Source: Staphylospora marina (lineage in GTDB: Bacteria; Bacillota; Bacilli; Thermoactinomycetales; Thermoactinomycetaceae). From it: 64,000 bases of DNA. The translations under genes and the position numbers were made by a program. The first letter of the stretch is position 1. Each line of letters opens with the position of its first letter. The DNA is taken from NCBI RefSeq assembly GCF_003856495.1, contig NZ_CP034118.1:476001-540000 (forward strand), read 5' to 3'. The notes beneath the pieces were generated by a model, which saw nothing but the letters and a program-made list of their open reading frames with translations, did no database searches and had not been told where the DNA came from. This document shows positions 17,495 through 24,977 of the stretch, piece by piece.

Positions 17495-17734
17495 ATGTTT
17501 CCGCTCGTGGAATTTTGCGTGAACAACCTCACCGATGAAGTGCTTGCCGTTAAGAAAAAACTGGAAGAAAACCGGGAGATCGATGTTTTGGAGTACGGGT
17601 GCCTCGGAAACTGCGGCCTGTGTGCGGAGAAGCCGTACGCGCTCGTTGACGGCGAGATCGTGTCCGCGGAAACGGGCGATGAGCTGTTGGAGAAAATCCT
17701 CAAGGCCATTGAGGAAATGGAAGTGAGGTACTGA
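17495..17734 (+). CDS. yuzB: YuzB (DUF1450) family protein
   Basis: 79 residues, very close to B. subtilis YuzB: PLVEFCVNNL at the start, the core DVLEYGCLGNCGLCAEKPYA with three cysteines, then LVDGEIVSAETGDELLEKIL. Function unknown, but the cysteine motif suggests metal or thiol chemistry. ATG 17495 follows CGGAGTGACC. A divergent second copy lies at 5266. Confidence 0.9.
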   Translation: MFPLVEFCVNNLTDEVLAVKKKLEENREIDVLEYGCLGNCGLCAEKPYALVDGEIVSAETGDELLEKILKAIEEMEVRY

Positions 17735-17741
17735 AAAAGCA

Positions 17742-17768
17742 AGGCTTCCCTTTCACCGGGAAGCCTTG
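17742..17768. repeat. 27-base terminator hairpin, copy 1
   Basis: Perfect 10-bp stem (AGGCTTCCC arms) with loop TTTCACC. Preceded by AAAAAGC, so on the minus strand it ends the AT-rich gene at 17787 with a T tract. The same 27 bases recur exactly at 18620-18646. Confidence 0.9.
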
Positions 17769-17786
17769 AGGCTTTTACATAGTGAT

Positions 17787-18455
17787 TCAATTTGTTTTCG
17801 AATATTGATTGTTGATCTGGTGCAAAAACTCTTGGAACAGTTCTGCGGGAAATTCCTTCAAGTCAGGATGGCGTAAAGTAAGAGCATCCTCTCCCTCCAA
17901 ATACCATCCAAAGTCTTGATCATATTTCCATTGTTGATCTTGAACGCGATGACAACACGTTTCAAGAATCACTTTCAACTCTTGATCGGAAAACAGGTTC
18001 AGGGAGCGCCAGGCTGATTCCGATTGTTTCTGCGCTTTTTCCAACTCTTCATCCGTCGTGATCAACGTGAACAGACTCAGCAATAAAAAAGGAGCACTTG
18101 GGCACTCCGGTACCTGTGGCGAAAGTAACTTTCCCAATTTTTCAATTTCACTCCAACGAAGAACATGGGGATGAGGACAATATCCATCCATCCACCCCAA
18201 TTCGACCCCTTCCGGAACCGTATCGTGATACAGCTTCAATGAACAATACCAAAAGTATGGATCCACTTCAAAGCCCAATTGAAAAGATTCAGATGCCTTA
18301 AATCGTATTTCATGTTCCAATTCAGGATAGGTTCGATCATCTTGATAAGGAATGGACAGCCATGAATAATCCACTTTGGAAGGTTCTGTGATCCAAAAAT
18401 AATCAGTCCAGAATGATCTTTTCTTCAAAGCTGTTTTCCATGTATCTGTCACCAT
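17787..18455 (-). CDS. Unknown AT-rich orphan gene
   Basis: 222 residues, no family recognised. No signal peptide or membrane helix. The protein is rich in aromatic residues (FWTDYFWITEPSKVDYSWL, DPYFWYCSLKLYHD) and has an acidic C-terminal half (TTDEELEKAQKQSESAW). The DNA is visibly poorer in G+C than its neighbours (26 of 60 bases in 17821-17880) and uses different codons. It lies between two exact copies of a terminator hairpin. Start chosen at 18455 after AAAGGTG; the frame is open to 18521. It might be a recently acquired cargo such as an orphan immunity protein, but nothing in it proves that. Confidence 0.65.
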   Translation of the reverse strand: MVTDTWKTALKKRSFWTDYFWITEPSKVDYSWLSIPYQDDRTYPELEHEIRFKASESFQLGFEVDPYFWYCSLKLYHDTVPEGVELGWMDGYCPHPHVLRWSEIEKLGKLLSPQVPECPSAPFLLLSLFTLITTDEELEKAQKQSESAWRSLNLFSDQELKVILETCCHRVQDQQWKYDQDFGWYLEGEDALTLRHPDLKEFPAELFQEFLHQINNQYSKTN

Positions 18456-18570
18456 ATACACCTTTCTTTCGATAAATTCACTCTCGTTTATTACTAAATC
18501 AGAATGAATCATTCTTTGCAATCACTCAGAGAGACGCCTCATTGAGGAAAACGGGTCTGAAAACATGTAA

Positions 18571-18604
18571 CCCCTGGTGCTTTTCTTGCGAAAAGAGCCA
18601 GGGG
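18571..18604. other. Hairpin upstream of the AT-rich gene
   Basis: CCCCTGG and CCAGGGG flank inner arms GCTTTTC/GAAAAG. There is no T tract on either strand; it may be a remnant of another terminator or an operator. Confidence 0.4.
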
Positions 18605-18619
18605 ATTGTCATCCATCTC

Positions 18620-18646
18620 AGGCTTCCCTTTCACCGGGAAGCCTTG
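18620..18646 (+). repeat. 27-base terminator hairpin, copy 2
   Basis: Identical to 17742-17768 and followed by T6 on the plus strand, so it is the better plus-strand terminator. It lies just after the convergent mqnE stop. It was probably the original end of yuzB before the AT-rich gene came in. Confidence 0.9.
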
Positions 18647-18651
18647 TTTTT

Positions 18652-19752
18652 TCATTTGTATTCTTCGATCACGTTGTAGAACGTATCCCGCTCCACCGGG
18701 ATGCGGTTGGCCCCTTTGATGAGCCAAATCAGTTCATCTTTGGTCAGAGCCTGTTGGGTCAGGGCCCCGGCGGCGTGACTGATTCGCTCCTCGATCAACG
18801 TGCCGTGCAAGTCGGAAGCCCCGAAGTGCATGGAGAGCTGGGCCAGCTGCGTGCCGATGTTGATGAAGTATGCCTTGATGTGGGGGAAGTTGTCCAACAT
18901 CAACCGGCTGATGGCCATGGTTTTCATGTCATCCATCGCCGTCGTGCGCCGCTTGATCGAAGCCCTGACGCTTTTCGGCTGAACGGCGAGCGGGATGAAC
19001 ACCATGAAGCCGCCCGTTTCATCCTGCAGTTCCCGAAGACGCAGCATGTGAATCAGACGCTCTTCCTTCGTTTCGATCGAACCGTACAACATGGTGGCGT
19101 GCGTCTTCAGCCCCAGTTTGTGGGCGATCCGGTGAACTTCCAGCCAATCGTCGGTGCTCGCCTTGTCGGGGCTCATTTTCAACCGGTATCGTTCGGTCAG
19201 GATTTCCGCTCCGCCTCCCGGCAGGGTGTCCAGGCCTGCATCGATCAGTTCTTTGAGCACCGCTTCGAAGCTCCGGCCGGTGATCCGGGAGAAGAACTCG
19301 ATTTCCGCGGCCGTGTAAGCCTTGATGGTCACATGCGGAAAGTGTTTTTTGAGCGTGGAAATGGTCTCCAGATACCAATCGAAACCTACCACGTGATTGT
19401 GACCGCCCACGATGTGAAACTCGCGGATTCCGTCATAATACCGCTGATTGACGTATTCCAGCAGCTCTTGCGTGGACATCGTGTAGGCGCCTTCTTCTCC
19501 GGGATCCCGCCGAAATCCGCAAAACGCGCATTTGGCTTCACACACGTTGGTCGGGTTGATGTACATGTTTTGAATGAAGTATACGCGGTTTCCGTTTTTT
19601 CGCAGGTTGACTTCGTTGGCCAACTGGGCAACGGTGAGCAGATCCTCGGACTCGTACAGGGCGAGACCGTCCTCCAGAGTCAGGCGTTGACCGGCCCGCA
19701 CTTTTTCGGCGATTTCCGCAATCCGGCGGTCCGCAGGGGTTGTTTGAATCAT
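18652..19752 (-). CDS. mqnE: Aminofutalosine synthase MqnE (radical SAM)
   Basis: 366 residues. The radical SAM cysteines are in NVCEAKCAFCGF (CxxxCxxC, about residues 65-72). Family-specific stretches are EFHIVGGHNH, GLDTLPGGGAEIL, HATMLYGSIET and the C-terminal NRIPVERDTFYNVI. MqnE joins 3-[(1-carboxyvinyl)oxy]benzoate to SAM in the futalosine route to menaquinone. ATG 19752 follows GGAGGAGGACCCTC. A long leader with a hairpin and a Rex-like site precedes it. The rest of the mqn pathway is outside the window. Confidence 0.92.
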   Translation of the reverse strand: MIQTTPADRRIAEIAEKVRAGQRLTLEDGLALYESEDLLTVAQLANEVNLRKNGNRVYFIQNMYINPTNVCEAKCAFCGFRRDPGEEGAYTMSTQELLEYVNQRYYDGIREFHIVGGHNHVVGFDWYLETISTLKKHFPHVTIKAYTAAEIEFFSRITGRSFEAVLKELIDAGLDTLPGGGAEILTERYRLKMSPDKASTDDWLEVHRIAHKLGLKTHATMLYGSIETKEERLIHMLRLRELQDETGGFMVFIPLAVQPKSVRASIKRRTTAMDDMKTMAISRLMLDNFPHIKAYFINIGTQLAQLSMHFGASDLHGTLIEERISHAAGALTQQALTKDELIWLIKGANRIPVERDTFYNVIEEYK

Positions 19753-19856
19753 GAGGGTCCTCCTCCCGGATGACATCATGTCGACTTGATGCTTGCATGA
19801 AAGATAACAGGGCAACATCCGGCGATTTTCGTTCGTGGACGGTGCCCCGATCCGGA

Positions 19857-19874
19857 GTGTGAAAAATTGCACAA
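19857..19874. promoter_or_regulatory. Rex-like operator upstream of mqnE
   Basis: GTGTGA-N6-GCACAA matches 10 of the 12 half-site positions of the Rex consensus TTGTGA-N6-TCACAA (read on the minus strand as TTGTGC-N6-TCACAC). Rex is an NADH-responsive repressor of respiratory and fermentative genes, which suits a menaquinone gene. The ndh region carries a second such site. Confidence 0.45.
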
Positions 19875-20074
19875 AATCAGGCCGCACCACTTCCGAACCA
19901 CTCGGAAGAGGTGGTGATGCTTCTATCATTCTAACACAGGCGGGCCGAGAAGGAAATGAACCGGGAACTTCTCCCCGGCGGTTTCGGATCTTCACGGATT
20001 CTGTCTGATGCCGTCGTTCTTTCCGGTTTGGTCAAATCCCGGAAGAGCGGGAGGAAAAATGTAAAATTTCCTCC

Positions 20075-20103
20075 TTTTCAAAAGACTGATGTCGGTGTAT
20101 ACT
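20075..20103 (+). promoter_or_regulatory. Promoter of the Spo0E-like gene
   Basis: TTTTCA at 20075-20080 and TATACT at 20098-20103 with 17 bases between; the GGAGGAAA hairpin just upstream overlaps the -35 side. Confidence 0.6.
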
Positions 20104-20189
20104 TGGGGTGACAAAAAAACTCGAACACATGTGCCTATTTTTTATGAAGAAAAACAATCAAAGGGTCAAGACAAAAGGAGGCGGTCCGT

Positions 20190-20453
20190 TTGACAACTGA
20201 TGTTTGGAAACGGACTTTGGAACACAGAATGGAAATGGTGCGAAGACAAATGGAGGAAACGGCCGGACAGTTGGGAATCGGTCATCCGGCGGTGTACCGG
20301 CTGAGCCTGGAGCTGGACCGGTTGCACAACGAATGGGAGCAGTGGGCGGCTCGGGAGAGAAACCGTCGGGAAAGCCGGTATTGTTGTGCGCATGGAGGAT
20401 GTCAGGTCCGGGAAACGCCTGACTATTTGTACTTTCGGGTCCGGGCGATGTGA
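20190..20453 (+). CDS. Spo0E-family aspartyl-phosphate phosphatase with cysteine tail
   Basis: 87 residues. Two helices carry the Spo0E signature SLELDRLHNEW near residues 35-45, which in Spo0E, YisI and YnzD places the catalytic SxxxD on the second helix to dephosphorylate Spo0A~P. This predicts a negative control of sporulation. Start at TTG 20190 with an ideal AAAAGGAGG eight bases before. Beyond the usual domain it has an extra tail RYCCAHGGCQ and ends YLYFRVRAM, which is unusual for these roughly 50-60 residue proteins and could bind a metal. Confidence 0.75.
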   Translation: MTTDVWKRTLEHRMEMVRRQMEETAGQLGIGHPAVYRLSLELDRLHNEWEQWAARERNRRESRYCCAHGGCQVRETPDYLYFRVRAM

Positions 20454-20478
20454 ATCTTTGCGTTGGTTCCGCCTTCTC

Positions 20479-20508
20479 TTGAGTCCCGTTTCGGCAGACT
20501 GGTATACT
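20479..20508 (+). promoter_or_regulatory. Promoter of yutM
   Basis: TTGAGT at 20479-20484 and TATACT at 20503-20508 with an 18-base spacer, 25 bases before the GTG start. Confidence 0.6.
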
Positions 20509-20532
20509 GGAAGGAGAAGGAGGGAAAGGCCC

Positions 20533-20889
20533 GTGATCGAATTGACGGAACAAGCCGCCGCGAAAGTTCGCGAAATGTTGGCGGAGGAAGAACATCCGGA
20601 GAAGCTGTACCTCAGGTTCAGTGTCCAGTACGGAGGTTGCAGCGGGCTTTCTTACGGTCTGGGGTTTGATCAGGAAAAGACCGACAAGGATGAAGTGCTG
20701 GAATTTCACGGAGTCCGTGTGCTGGTGAACCGAAACGACGAACCGTTCATCAAGGGAACGGTGATTGATTATAAAGAGTCTTTGATGGGTGGGGGATTCA
20801 GCATTGAAAACCCCAATGCCATCGCCACCTGCGGTTGCGGTTCTTCGTTCCGGACCGCCACTGAAGCCGGAAAACCGGAAGATTGCTGA
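20533..20889 (+). CDS. yutM: HesB/IscA A-type Fe-S carrier YutM
   Basis: 118 residues. The three conserved cysteines are in YGGCSGLSYG (about residue 36) and ATCGCGSSFRTA (about 98-100), the standard A-type carrier pattern. The stretch VIDYKESLMGGGFSIENPNA and the end AGKPEDC are nearly the B. subtilis YutM sequence. It receives and passes on Fe-S clusters. GTG 20533 follows GGAGGGAAAGG; the frame is open to 20386 inside the previous gene but that part is a shadow. Confidence 0.9.
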   Translation: MIELTEQAAAKVREMLAEEEHPEKLYLRFSVQYGGCSGLSYGLGFDQEKTDKDEVLEFHGVRVLVNRNDEPFIKGTVIDYKESLMGGGFSIENPNAIATCGCGSSFRTATEAGKPEDC

Positions 20890-20897
20890 AAAAAAAG

Positions 20898-20928
20898 AAC
20901 CGGTCCGTGCAAACGGACCGGTTTTTTT
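20898..20928. terminator. Bidirectional terminator after yutM
   Basis: Perfect 11-bp stem AACCGGTCCGT with a GCAA loop, T7 on the plus side and A7 before it for the convergent zinc-ribbon gene. Confidence 0.9.
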
Positions 20929-20948
20929 CTTTTCGGAAAGATTCGCTT

Positions 20949-21206
20949 TCAGAGCGGAAGTTCTCCGATCAACCGGATTTCTTTGTGTCCGCAGGACGGA
21001 CACCAGATTTGGTGGGGGCATCGGTGCGATTCGAGATCATGCAGCCCGTCCGTCATCTTCAGATCATCGATCGGGCGGTACGGGCTGTAATCGCCGAACA
21101 AATCCAATACCCGCCCGGCGTCCGCCAACTCATGCCCGCATTTCGGACACCCTGCCCTGAAGACGTCCAATCCGTTGCACACGGGACATACCGACGTAAG
21201 ACGCAT
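20949..21206 (-). CDS. Small double zinc-ribbon protein
   Basis: 85 residues with three CxxC/CxxCG pairs: VCPVCNGLDVF, GCPKCGHELADAG and WCPSCGHKEIRLI. These give one or two zinc ribbons around a conserved middle RVLDLFGDYSPYRPIDD. No catalytic motif; function unknown. ATG 21206 follows GAGGGGGGATG; 13 further in-frame codons upstream lack a signal. Convergent with yutM. Confidence 0.75.
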   Translation of the reverse strand: MRLTSVCPVCNGLDVFRAGCPKCGHELADAGRVLDLFGDYSPYRPIDDLKMTDGLHDLESHRCPHQIWCPSCGHKEIRLIGELPL

Positions 21207-21320
21207 GCAAACATCCCCCCTCTTGCTTTTCTTAGTCTTTGGCAATCGGGGGGGATGGCATGAATGGTTTCCGACTTCAAGAAATCAGGCCGGGTGGATG
21301 CATCGTCGTGACGGTTTTCG

Positions 21321-22325
21321 TCAGAACTTCATGTTGGAGCTGTGGCCGGGTTGCAGTCGTGCATCCGGATCGATGTATTGTTTCGCGTTGTTGACGGCGG
21401 TGGGCGCTTCGCCGAATCCCACGGCGATCAGTTTCACCTTGCCGGGGTAGGTGGCGATGTCTCCGGCGGCATAGATGCCGGGGATGTTGGTTTCCATGCG
21501 GGAGTTCACCTTGATGGAACCGCCTTCAATTTCAAGTCCCCATTCCTTGATGGGTCCCAACGAAGACACAAAGCCGAAGCTGACGATCAAGGCGTCGACA
21601 TCCAGGGTTTCCCGGGTGCCGCTCTTCTTGTCCGCGATCGTGACCCGTTCGATCCGTTCATCGCCGTGAAGTTCTTCGATTTCTCTGGGCGTGATGATCC
21701 GGACGCTCGATTCCTGCAGTTGACGGACACTGTGTTCATGGGCGCGGAATTTGTCACGACGGTGAATCAGCGTCACGCTTTTGGCGATCGGCTCCAGCAT
21801 CAGGGCCCAGTCCACCGCGGAATCTCCGCCGCCGGCGATCAATACGTCTTTCCCGGCGAAAGATTGTTTGTCCGTGACGAAATAATGGAGATTGGAGGAT
21901 TCAAACCGTTCCGCTCCGGGCACATCCAATCTTCTGGGTTCAAACGCGCCGCATCCGGCGGTGATGATCACGCTGCGGGCATAATGGGTTTGTTTCTGGG
22001 TGACGATTTCAAAGAGGCGTTCTTCCAGCTTTTTCACCTGAAGCACTTTCTCGTCCAGGCACCAAACGGGTTGGAAACGGCTCGCCTGTTCGATCAGGTT
22101 GTTGACCAGGTCCTGTGCGGTCACTTTGGGGAAACCGGCGACATCATAAATGTATTTTTCCGGATACAGGGCCGAGAGTTGACCGCCGAGTTGAGGCATG
22201 CTCTCGATCACCTTGACCGAAGCTTGGCGCATGCCGGCATAAAAAGCGGCGAACAGGCCGGCGGGACCTCCGCCGATGATCGCAATGTCCGTGACGTCCC
22301 GTTGATCTGTATGCACCAATGCCAT
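21321..22325 (-). CDS. yumC: Ferredoxin/flavodoxin-NADP reductase type 2, YumC
   Basis: 334 residues, thioredoxin-reductase-like FNR. The FAD-binding [16 protein letters not shown] is at about residues 18-33, the NADP-binding [11 protein letters not shown] is near 164, and the second FAD segment [18 protein letters not shown] is near 283. It lacks the CxxC of thioredoxin reductase, and has the HSSNMKF-type tail that in YumC-like enzymes stacks on the flavin. ATG 22325 follows GGAGGTG. It sits back-to-back with ndh. Confidence 0.92.
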   Translation of the reverse strand: MALVHTDQRDVTDIAIIGGGPAGLFAAFYAGMRQASVKVIESMPQLGGQLSALYPEKYIYDVAGFPKVTAQDLVNNLIEQASRFQPVWCLDEKVLQVKKLEERLFEIVTQKQTHYARSVIITAGCGAFEPRRLDVPGAERFESSNLHYFVTDKQSFAGKDVLIAGGGDSAVDWALMLEPIAKSVTLIHRRDKFRAHEHSVRQLQESSVRIITPREIEELHGDERIERVTIADKKSGTRETLDVDALIVSFGFVSSLGPIKEWGLEIEGGSIKVNSRMETNIPGIYAAGDIATYPGKVKLIAVGFGEAPTAVNNAKQYIDPDARLQPGHSSNMKF

Positions 22326-22490
22326 TCGCACCTCCGAATATTTAAAATATACAGTGAAAAAATGAGATTCGACAACAATATCATAACGCAAATCAGGACG
22401 GTTGGTCATGCAGTTCAAAAATTACCACATGAGTTCGTGTTTTTGTCGAAACTGGGAAAAATAAACGGAAATCATGTGAACAAAAAGTCC

Positions 22491-22519
22491 TTGCCAAAAG
22501 ATCGTGAAAATCATATCAT
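22491..22519 (+). promoter_or_regulatory. Candidate promoter of ndh
   Basis: TTGCCA at 22491-22496 and TATCAT at 22514-22519 with a 17-base spacer. Confidence 0.5.
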
Positions 22520-22558
22520 AAACAATGGCATGATTCAATACGAACGTTGAAAGCCCTT

Positions 22559-22585
22559 TCTCACACTTTGTGAGATCTTTTACAT
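22559..22585. promoter_or_regulatory. Inverted repeat and Rex-like site upstream of ndh
   Basis: The perfect repeat TCTCACA-CTT-TGTGAGA (22559-22575) is overlapped by TTGTGA-N6-TTACAT (22568-22585), which matches 10 of 12 Rex half-site positions. In B. subtilis Rex represses ndh, so a site here is biologically reasonable. Confidence 0.4.
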
Positions 22586-22628
22586 TTCTCCCCACGACGG
22601 GACAAAATCTCGGATGGAAGTGATCAGC

Positions 22629-23816
22629 ATGAGTGTACCGAAAATCGTCATCCTGGGTGCAGGATTCGGAGGACTGATGACGGCCAAGGGGCTGCAAAAG
22701 GAGCTCGGTTACAACGAAGCCGACATCACGCTGGTGAACCAAAACTCCTATCACTACATCACCACCAAGCTTCATGAGCCCGCGGCGGGAACCTCCCATC
22801 ATGACCATGCCCGCCTGTCGATCTCTTCGGTCATCAATACCAACCGGATCAAGTTCATCCAGGATCGCGTTTCGGCGATCAAGCCGGAAGCGAAAGAAGT
22901 TCACCTTGAAAACGGTGAACCGCTGTCCTACGACTATCTGGTCGTGGCATTGGGCGGCGCGCCGGAAACTTTCGGCATCAAGGGTCTCTTGGAGAATGCG
23001 TTTTTCATCCGCAACATCAACAGCGTGCGCATGATCCGTGAACATATGGAGTACATGTTCTCCCGTTACCAGGAGGAGAAGCGGGAAGACCTGATCACCA
23101 TCGTGGTGGGCGGTGCCGGATTCACCGGCATCGAATATGTGGGAGAATTGGTTGACCGCATGCCGGAACTGTGCCGTGAATACGACATTCCGCTGGAAAA
23201 AGTGCGCATCATCAACGTGGAAGCGGCGCCCACCGTGCTTCCGGGCTTTGACAAGGAACTGGTGGACTATGCGGTCAAATACCTGGAGAGCAAAGGGGTC
23301 GAATTCCTCATCAGCACGCCGATCGAAGAATGCACCGAAGACGGCGTGATCCTCAAAGGCGGCAAGGAGATCAAAGCGGCCACCATCGTGTGGACCGGCG
23401 GCGTCCGCGGAAACAAAGTCGTCGAGGAATCCGGCATCGAGACCATGCGCGGTCGCGTGAAAGTGGACGAGTATCTGCGTGCTCCCGGATACGACAATGT
23501 GTTCATCATCGGAGACAGCTCCCTGGTGTTCAACGAGCAGGAGCGCCCGTATCCGCCGACCGCCCAAATGGCCACCCAACAAGGACAACATCTTGCCAAG
23601 AACATCGCATCCCTGATCCGCGGCGGTGAGTTGAAGCCGTTCAAATACGAGCCGAAAGGAACCATCGCTTCCCTGGGAAACAAAGAAGCGATCGGAATCC
23701 TCGGAGACAAGAAGATGACGGGTTGGTCCGCCGCATTCATGAAAAAGATCGTCGACCTGCGTTGGCTGTTCCTGCTGGGCGGCATTTCGCTGGTTCTTCG
23801 CAAAGGAAAACTTTGA
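22629..23816 (+). CDS. ndh: Type II NADH dehydrogenase (NDH-2)
   Basis: 395 residues. FAD-binding [16 protein letters not shown] at the N-terminus, NADH-binding [16 protein letters not shown] near residue 160, the family stretch [12 protein letters not shown], and the second FAD motif [11 protein letters not shown]; the quinone-site [15 protein letters not shown] follows. The C-terminal amphipathic part ([20 protein letters not shown]) anchors the monotopic enzyme to the membrane. It passes electrons from NADH to menaquinone without pumping protons. ATG 22629 follows GGAAGTGAT; ATG 22614 is possible but lacks a signal. Confidence 0.92.
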   Translation: MSVPKIVILGAGFGGLMTAKGLQKELGYNEADITLVNQNSYHYITTKLHEPAAGTSHHDHARLSISSVINTNRIKFIQDRVSAIKPEAKEVHLENGEPLSYDYLVVALGGAPETFGIKGLLENAFFIRNINSVRMIREHMEYMFSRYQEEKREDLITIVVGGAGFTGIEYVGELVDRMPELCREYDIPLEKVRIINVEAAPTVLPGFDKELVDYAVKYLESKGVEFLISTPIEECTEDGVILKGGKEIKAATIVWTGGVRGNKVVEESGIETMRGRVKVDEYLRAPGYDNVFIIGDSSLVFNEQERPYPPTAQMATQQGQHLAKNIASLIRGGELKPFKYEPKGTIASLGNKEAIGILGDKKMTGWSAAFMKKIVDLRWLFLLGGISLVLRKGKL

Positions 23817-23833
23817 TCGGTCAACCGGAAACA

Positions 23834-23921
23834 AACGCTCCCCGACCGGGCAGGTATCTTCGTGCCGATGCGCGCGTGGAAAACGACCGGGAAGGGAGCG
23901 TTCCCTTTGGCTGTTTTTTTT
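23834..23921 (+). terminator. Terminator-like structure after ndh
   Basis: AACGCTCCC (23834-23842) pairs at long range with 23894-23902, and a local AAGGGA/TCCCTT hairpin precedes a T8 run at 23914-23921. Confidence 0.5.
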
Positions 23922-24018
23922 CTGTATTTTCGGAAGATGATCCGGAAATCCAAGAAATCGGATGAAAGAAGGAGATGGAATCGCTTACATTCGAAATGTC
24001 GACGTAAAATTCCTTAAC

Positions 24019-24047
24019 TTGGAACTTCTCTTTTTTTCATGTATCAT
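24019..24047 (+). promoter_or_regulatory. Promoter of yuiA
   Basis: TTGGAA at 24019-24024 and TATCAT at 24042-24047, 17 bases apart; a TATAAT overlaps at 24049-24054. Confidence 0.5.
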
Positions 24048-24082
24048 ATATAATATTCAGAAAAGGAAGAGGGGCGATTTAT

Positions 24083-24214
24083 TTGGAAAACCAAACAACA
24101 ACGGCATTGAAAGAGAAAACCTGCGTGTATTGCGGCGGGGATGGCTACGTTCATCTTCTCCTCGGCGGGTCGGAAACCTGTCATGCCTGCAAAGGAACAG
24201 GAAAGCAGTCCTGA
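24083..24214 (+). CDS. yuiA: YuiA-like small zinc-finger protein
   Basis: 43 residues. It has two CxxCxGxG repeats of the DnaJ zinc-finger kind, CVYCGGDGY and CHACKGTGK, around LLLGGSETC, as in B. subtilis YuiA. TTG 24083 follows AGAGGGG by about eight bases and the frame closes with TGA at 24214. The position between ndh and yuiB also matches the B. subtilis order. Function unknown; the zinc site is predicted from the cysteines. Confidence 0.8.
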   Translation: MENQTTTALKEKTCVYCGGDGYVHLLLGGSETCHACKGTGKQS

Positions 24215-24386
24215 AGGGGTTCTTGTTGCCTGTTTTATCCTGAATGTTCACAATATTGAAAAACAAAACCCAAAGTCTTCCTGATGCGAGTGATGCACTT
24301 TTTCCTGTTGAACTTTTTCCATGATCCCGCCTTGCGTCCCGCGAGAAAACGGAGCAAGGAACGGCGTCGGGAGACTTTGGCCCTCC

Positions 24387-24411
24387 CCCCGGATGTTCCG
24401 GGGTTTTTTTT
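24387..24411 (+). terminator. Terminator of yuiA
   Basis: CCCCGGA-TGT-TCCGGGG followed by T8. The 50 bases before it can also fold (CCTTGC/GCAAGG around CCG/CGG), giving a compact 3' UTR structure. The rest of 24215-24429 shows no gene. Confidence 0.85.
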
Positions 24412-24429
24412 GTTCGAAACCCCTTTCAT

Positions 24430-24458
24430 TTGACCGTCCGAAACCCGTCCGGTACAAT
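24430..24458 (+). promoter_or_regulatory. Promoter of yuiB
   Basis: TTGACC at 24430-24435 and TACAAT at 24453-24458 with 17 bases between, 50 bases before the ATG. Confidence 0.7.
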
Positions 24459-24507
24459 AAGGGACGGAATCAACGCTTGATTTTACCCGTCCCAAGGAGG
24501 CGGTCCC

Positions 24508-24768
24508 ATGTATCTGGCACAACTGATCGTTGCCATTCCGCTTCTGTTCGTGCTTTTTTTCGGAATCGGCTTCATTTTGAACATGATCCTCAAAACCACC
24601 TGGCTTCCGCTTGCGATTTTCCTGGCCGTGGTGATTTACGTGGGCAAGGATGTGACTCAAATCTTCACGGTCGTCAACATGGTTTTGTTTTTTTCGGGTT
24701 TGGCCGGAACCGTTGGTGGAATCTGGACCATCAAAACGCTCCGGGCCAAAGGGTACAAGATGTTTTGA
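24508..24768 (+). CDS. yuiB: YuiB-like small membrane protein
   Basis: 86 residues with three hydrophobic helices (about residues 3-28, 32-50 and 52-72) and a short basic end (TLRAKGYKMF). The start MYLAQLIVAIPLLFVLFFGIG matches YuiB-type proteins and the order ndh-yuiA-yuiB is conserved in Bacillus. An ideal AAGGAGG lies eight bases before the ATG. Function unknown. Confidence 0.8.
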   Translation: MYLAQLIVAIPLLFVLFFGIGFILNMILKTTWLPLAIFLAVVIYVGKDVTQIFTVVNMVLFFSGLAGTVGGIWTIKTLRAKGYKMF

Positions 24769-24781
24769 GGGCTCCCGCTTG

Positions 24782-24897
24782 TTGAACGAAAAACCGGTGT
24801 GCCGTTTGTCGCCGTCTCCCGTTCAAATCGGGGAACGGTGGGAAACGGCATCAACCGAAACGAGACGTTCGGCTCCCGGATTGGCGGGGGCTTTTTT
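24782..24897 (+). other. Structured RNA-like element ending in a terminator
   Basis: Several nested or mutually exclusive stems are visible: GCCGTTT (24801-24807) with AAACGGC (24843-24849) enclosing CCGTTC (24819-24824) with GAACGG (24833-24838); alternative pairing TTGAACG (24782-24788) with CGTTCAA (24820-24826); hairpin CCGAA...TTCGG (24855-24872); and a terminator GCTCCCG/CGGGGGC plus T6 (24872-24897). It may be only the yuiB 3' end, or a cis-regulatory leader of the gene at 24978. Confidence 0.45.
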
Positions 24898-24977
24898 GTA
24901 TTCATTTCCTGAGAAGGAATAGTGTTCCAGTTTCGAGGAGCATACTACCTTGTGAAAATGCAAGGAGGGAGATCCTC

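Larger units (their letters stand above)
19753..20189. other. Divergent regulatory region between mqnE and the Spo0E-like gene
   Basis: No gene seen. On the mqnE side there is a TAGAAT-type -10 near 19926-19931, a hairpin at 19885-19916 (CACCAC arms with an inner TTCCGA/TCGGAA stem) and a Rex-like site at 19857-19874. On the plus side lie the hairpin 20050-20074 (GGAGGAAA/TTTCCTCC followed by TTTT) and a promoter at 20075-20103. Confidence 0.5.
22326..22628. other. Divergent promoter region between yumC and ndh
   Basis: No gene seen. AT-rich. It holds the ndh promoter candidate (22491-22519), a perfect 7-bp inverted repeat TCTCACA/TGTGAGA at 22559-22575, and an overlapping Rex-like site at 22568-22585. 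Confidence 0.5.

Noticed and set aside
18577-19773. 398-codon plus-strand frame opposite mqnE
   Set aside because: The minus strand encodes MqnE with radical SAM cysteines; the plus frame has no recognisable feature and no ribosome site.
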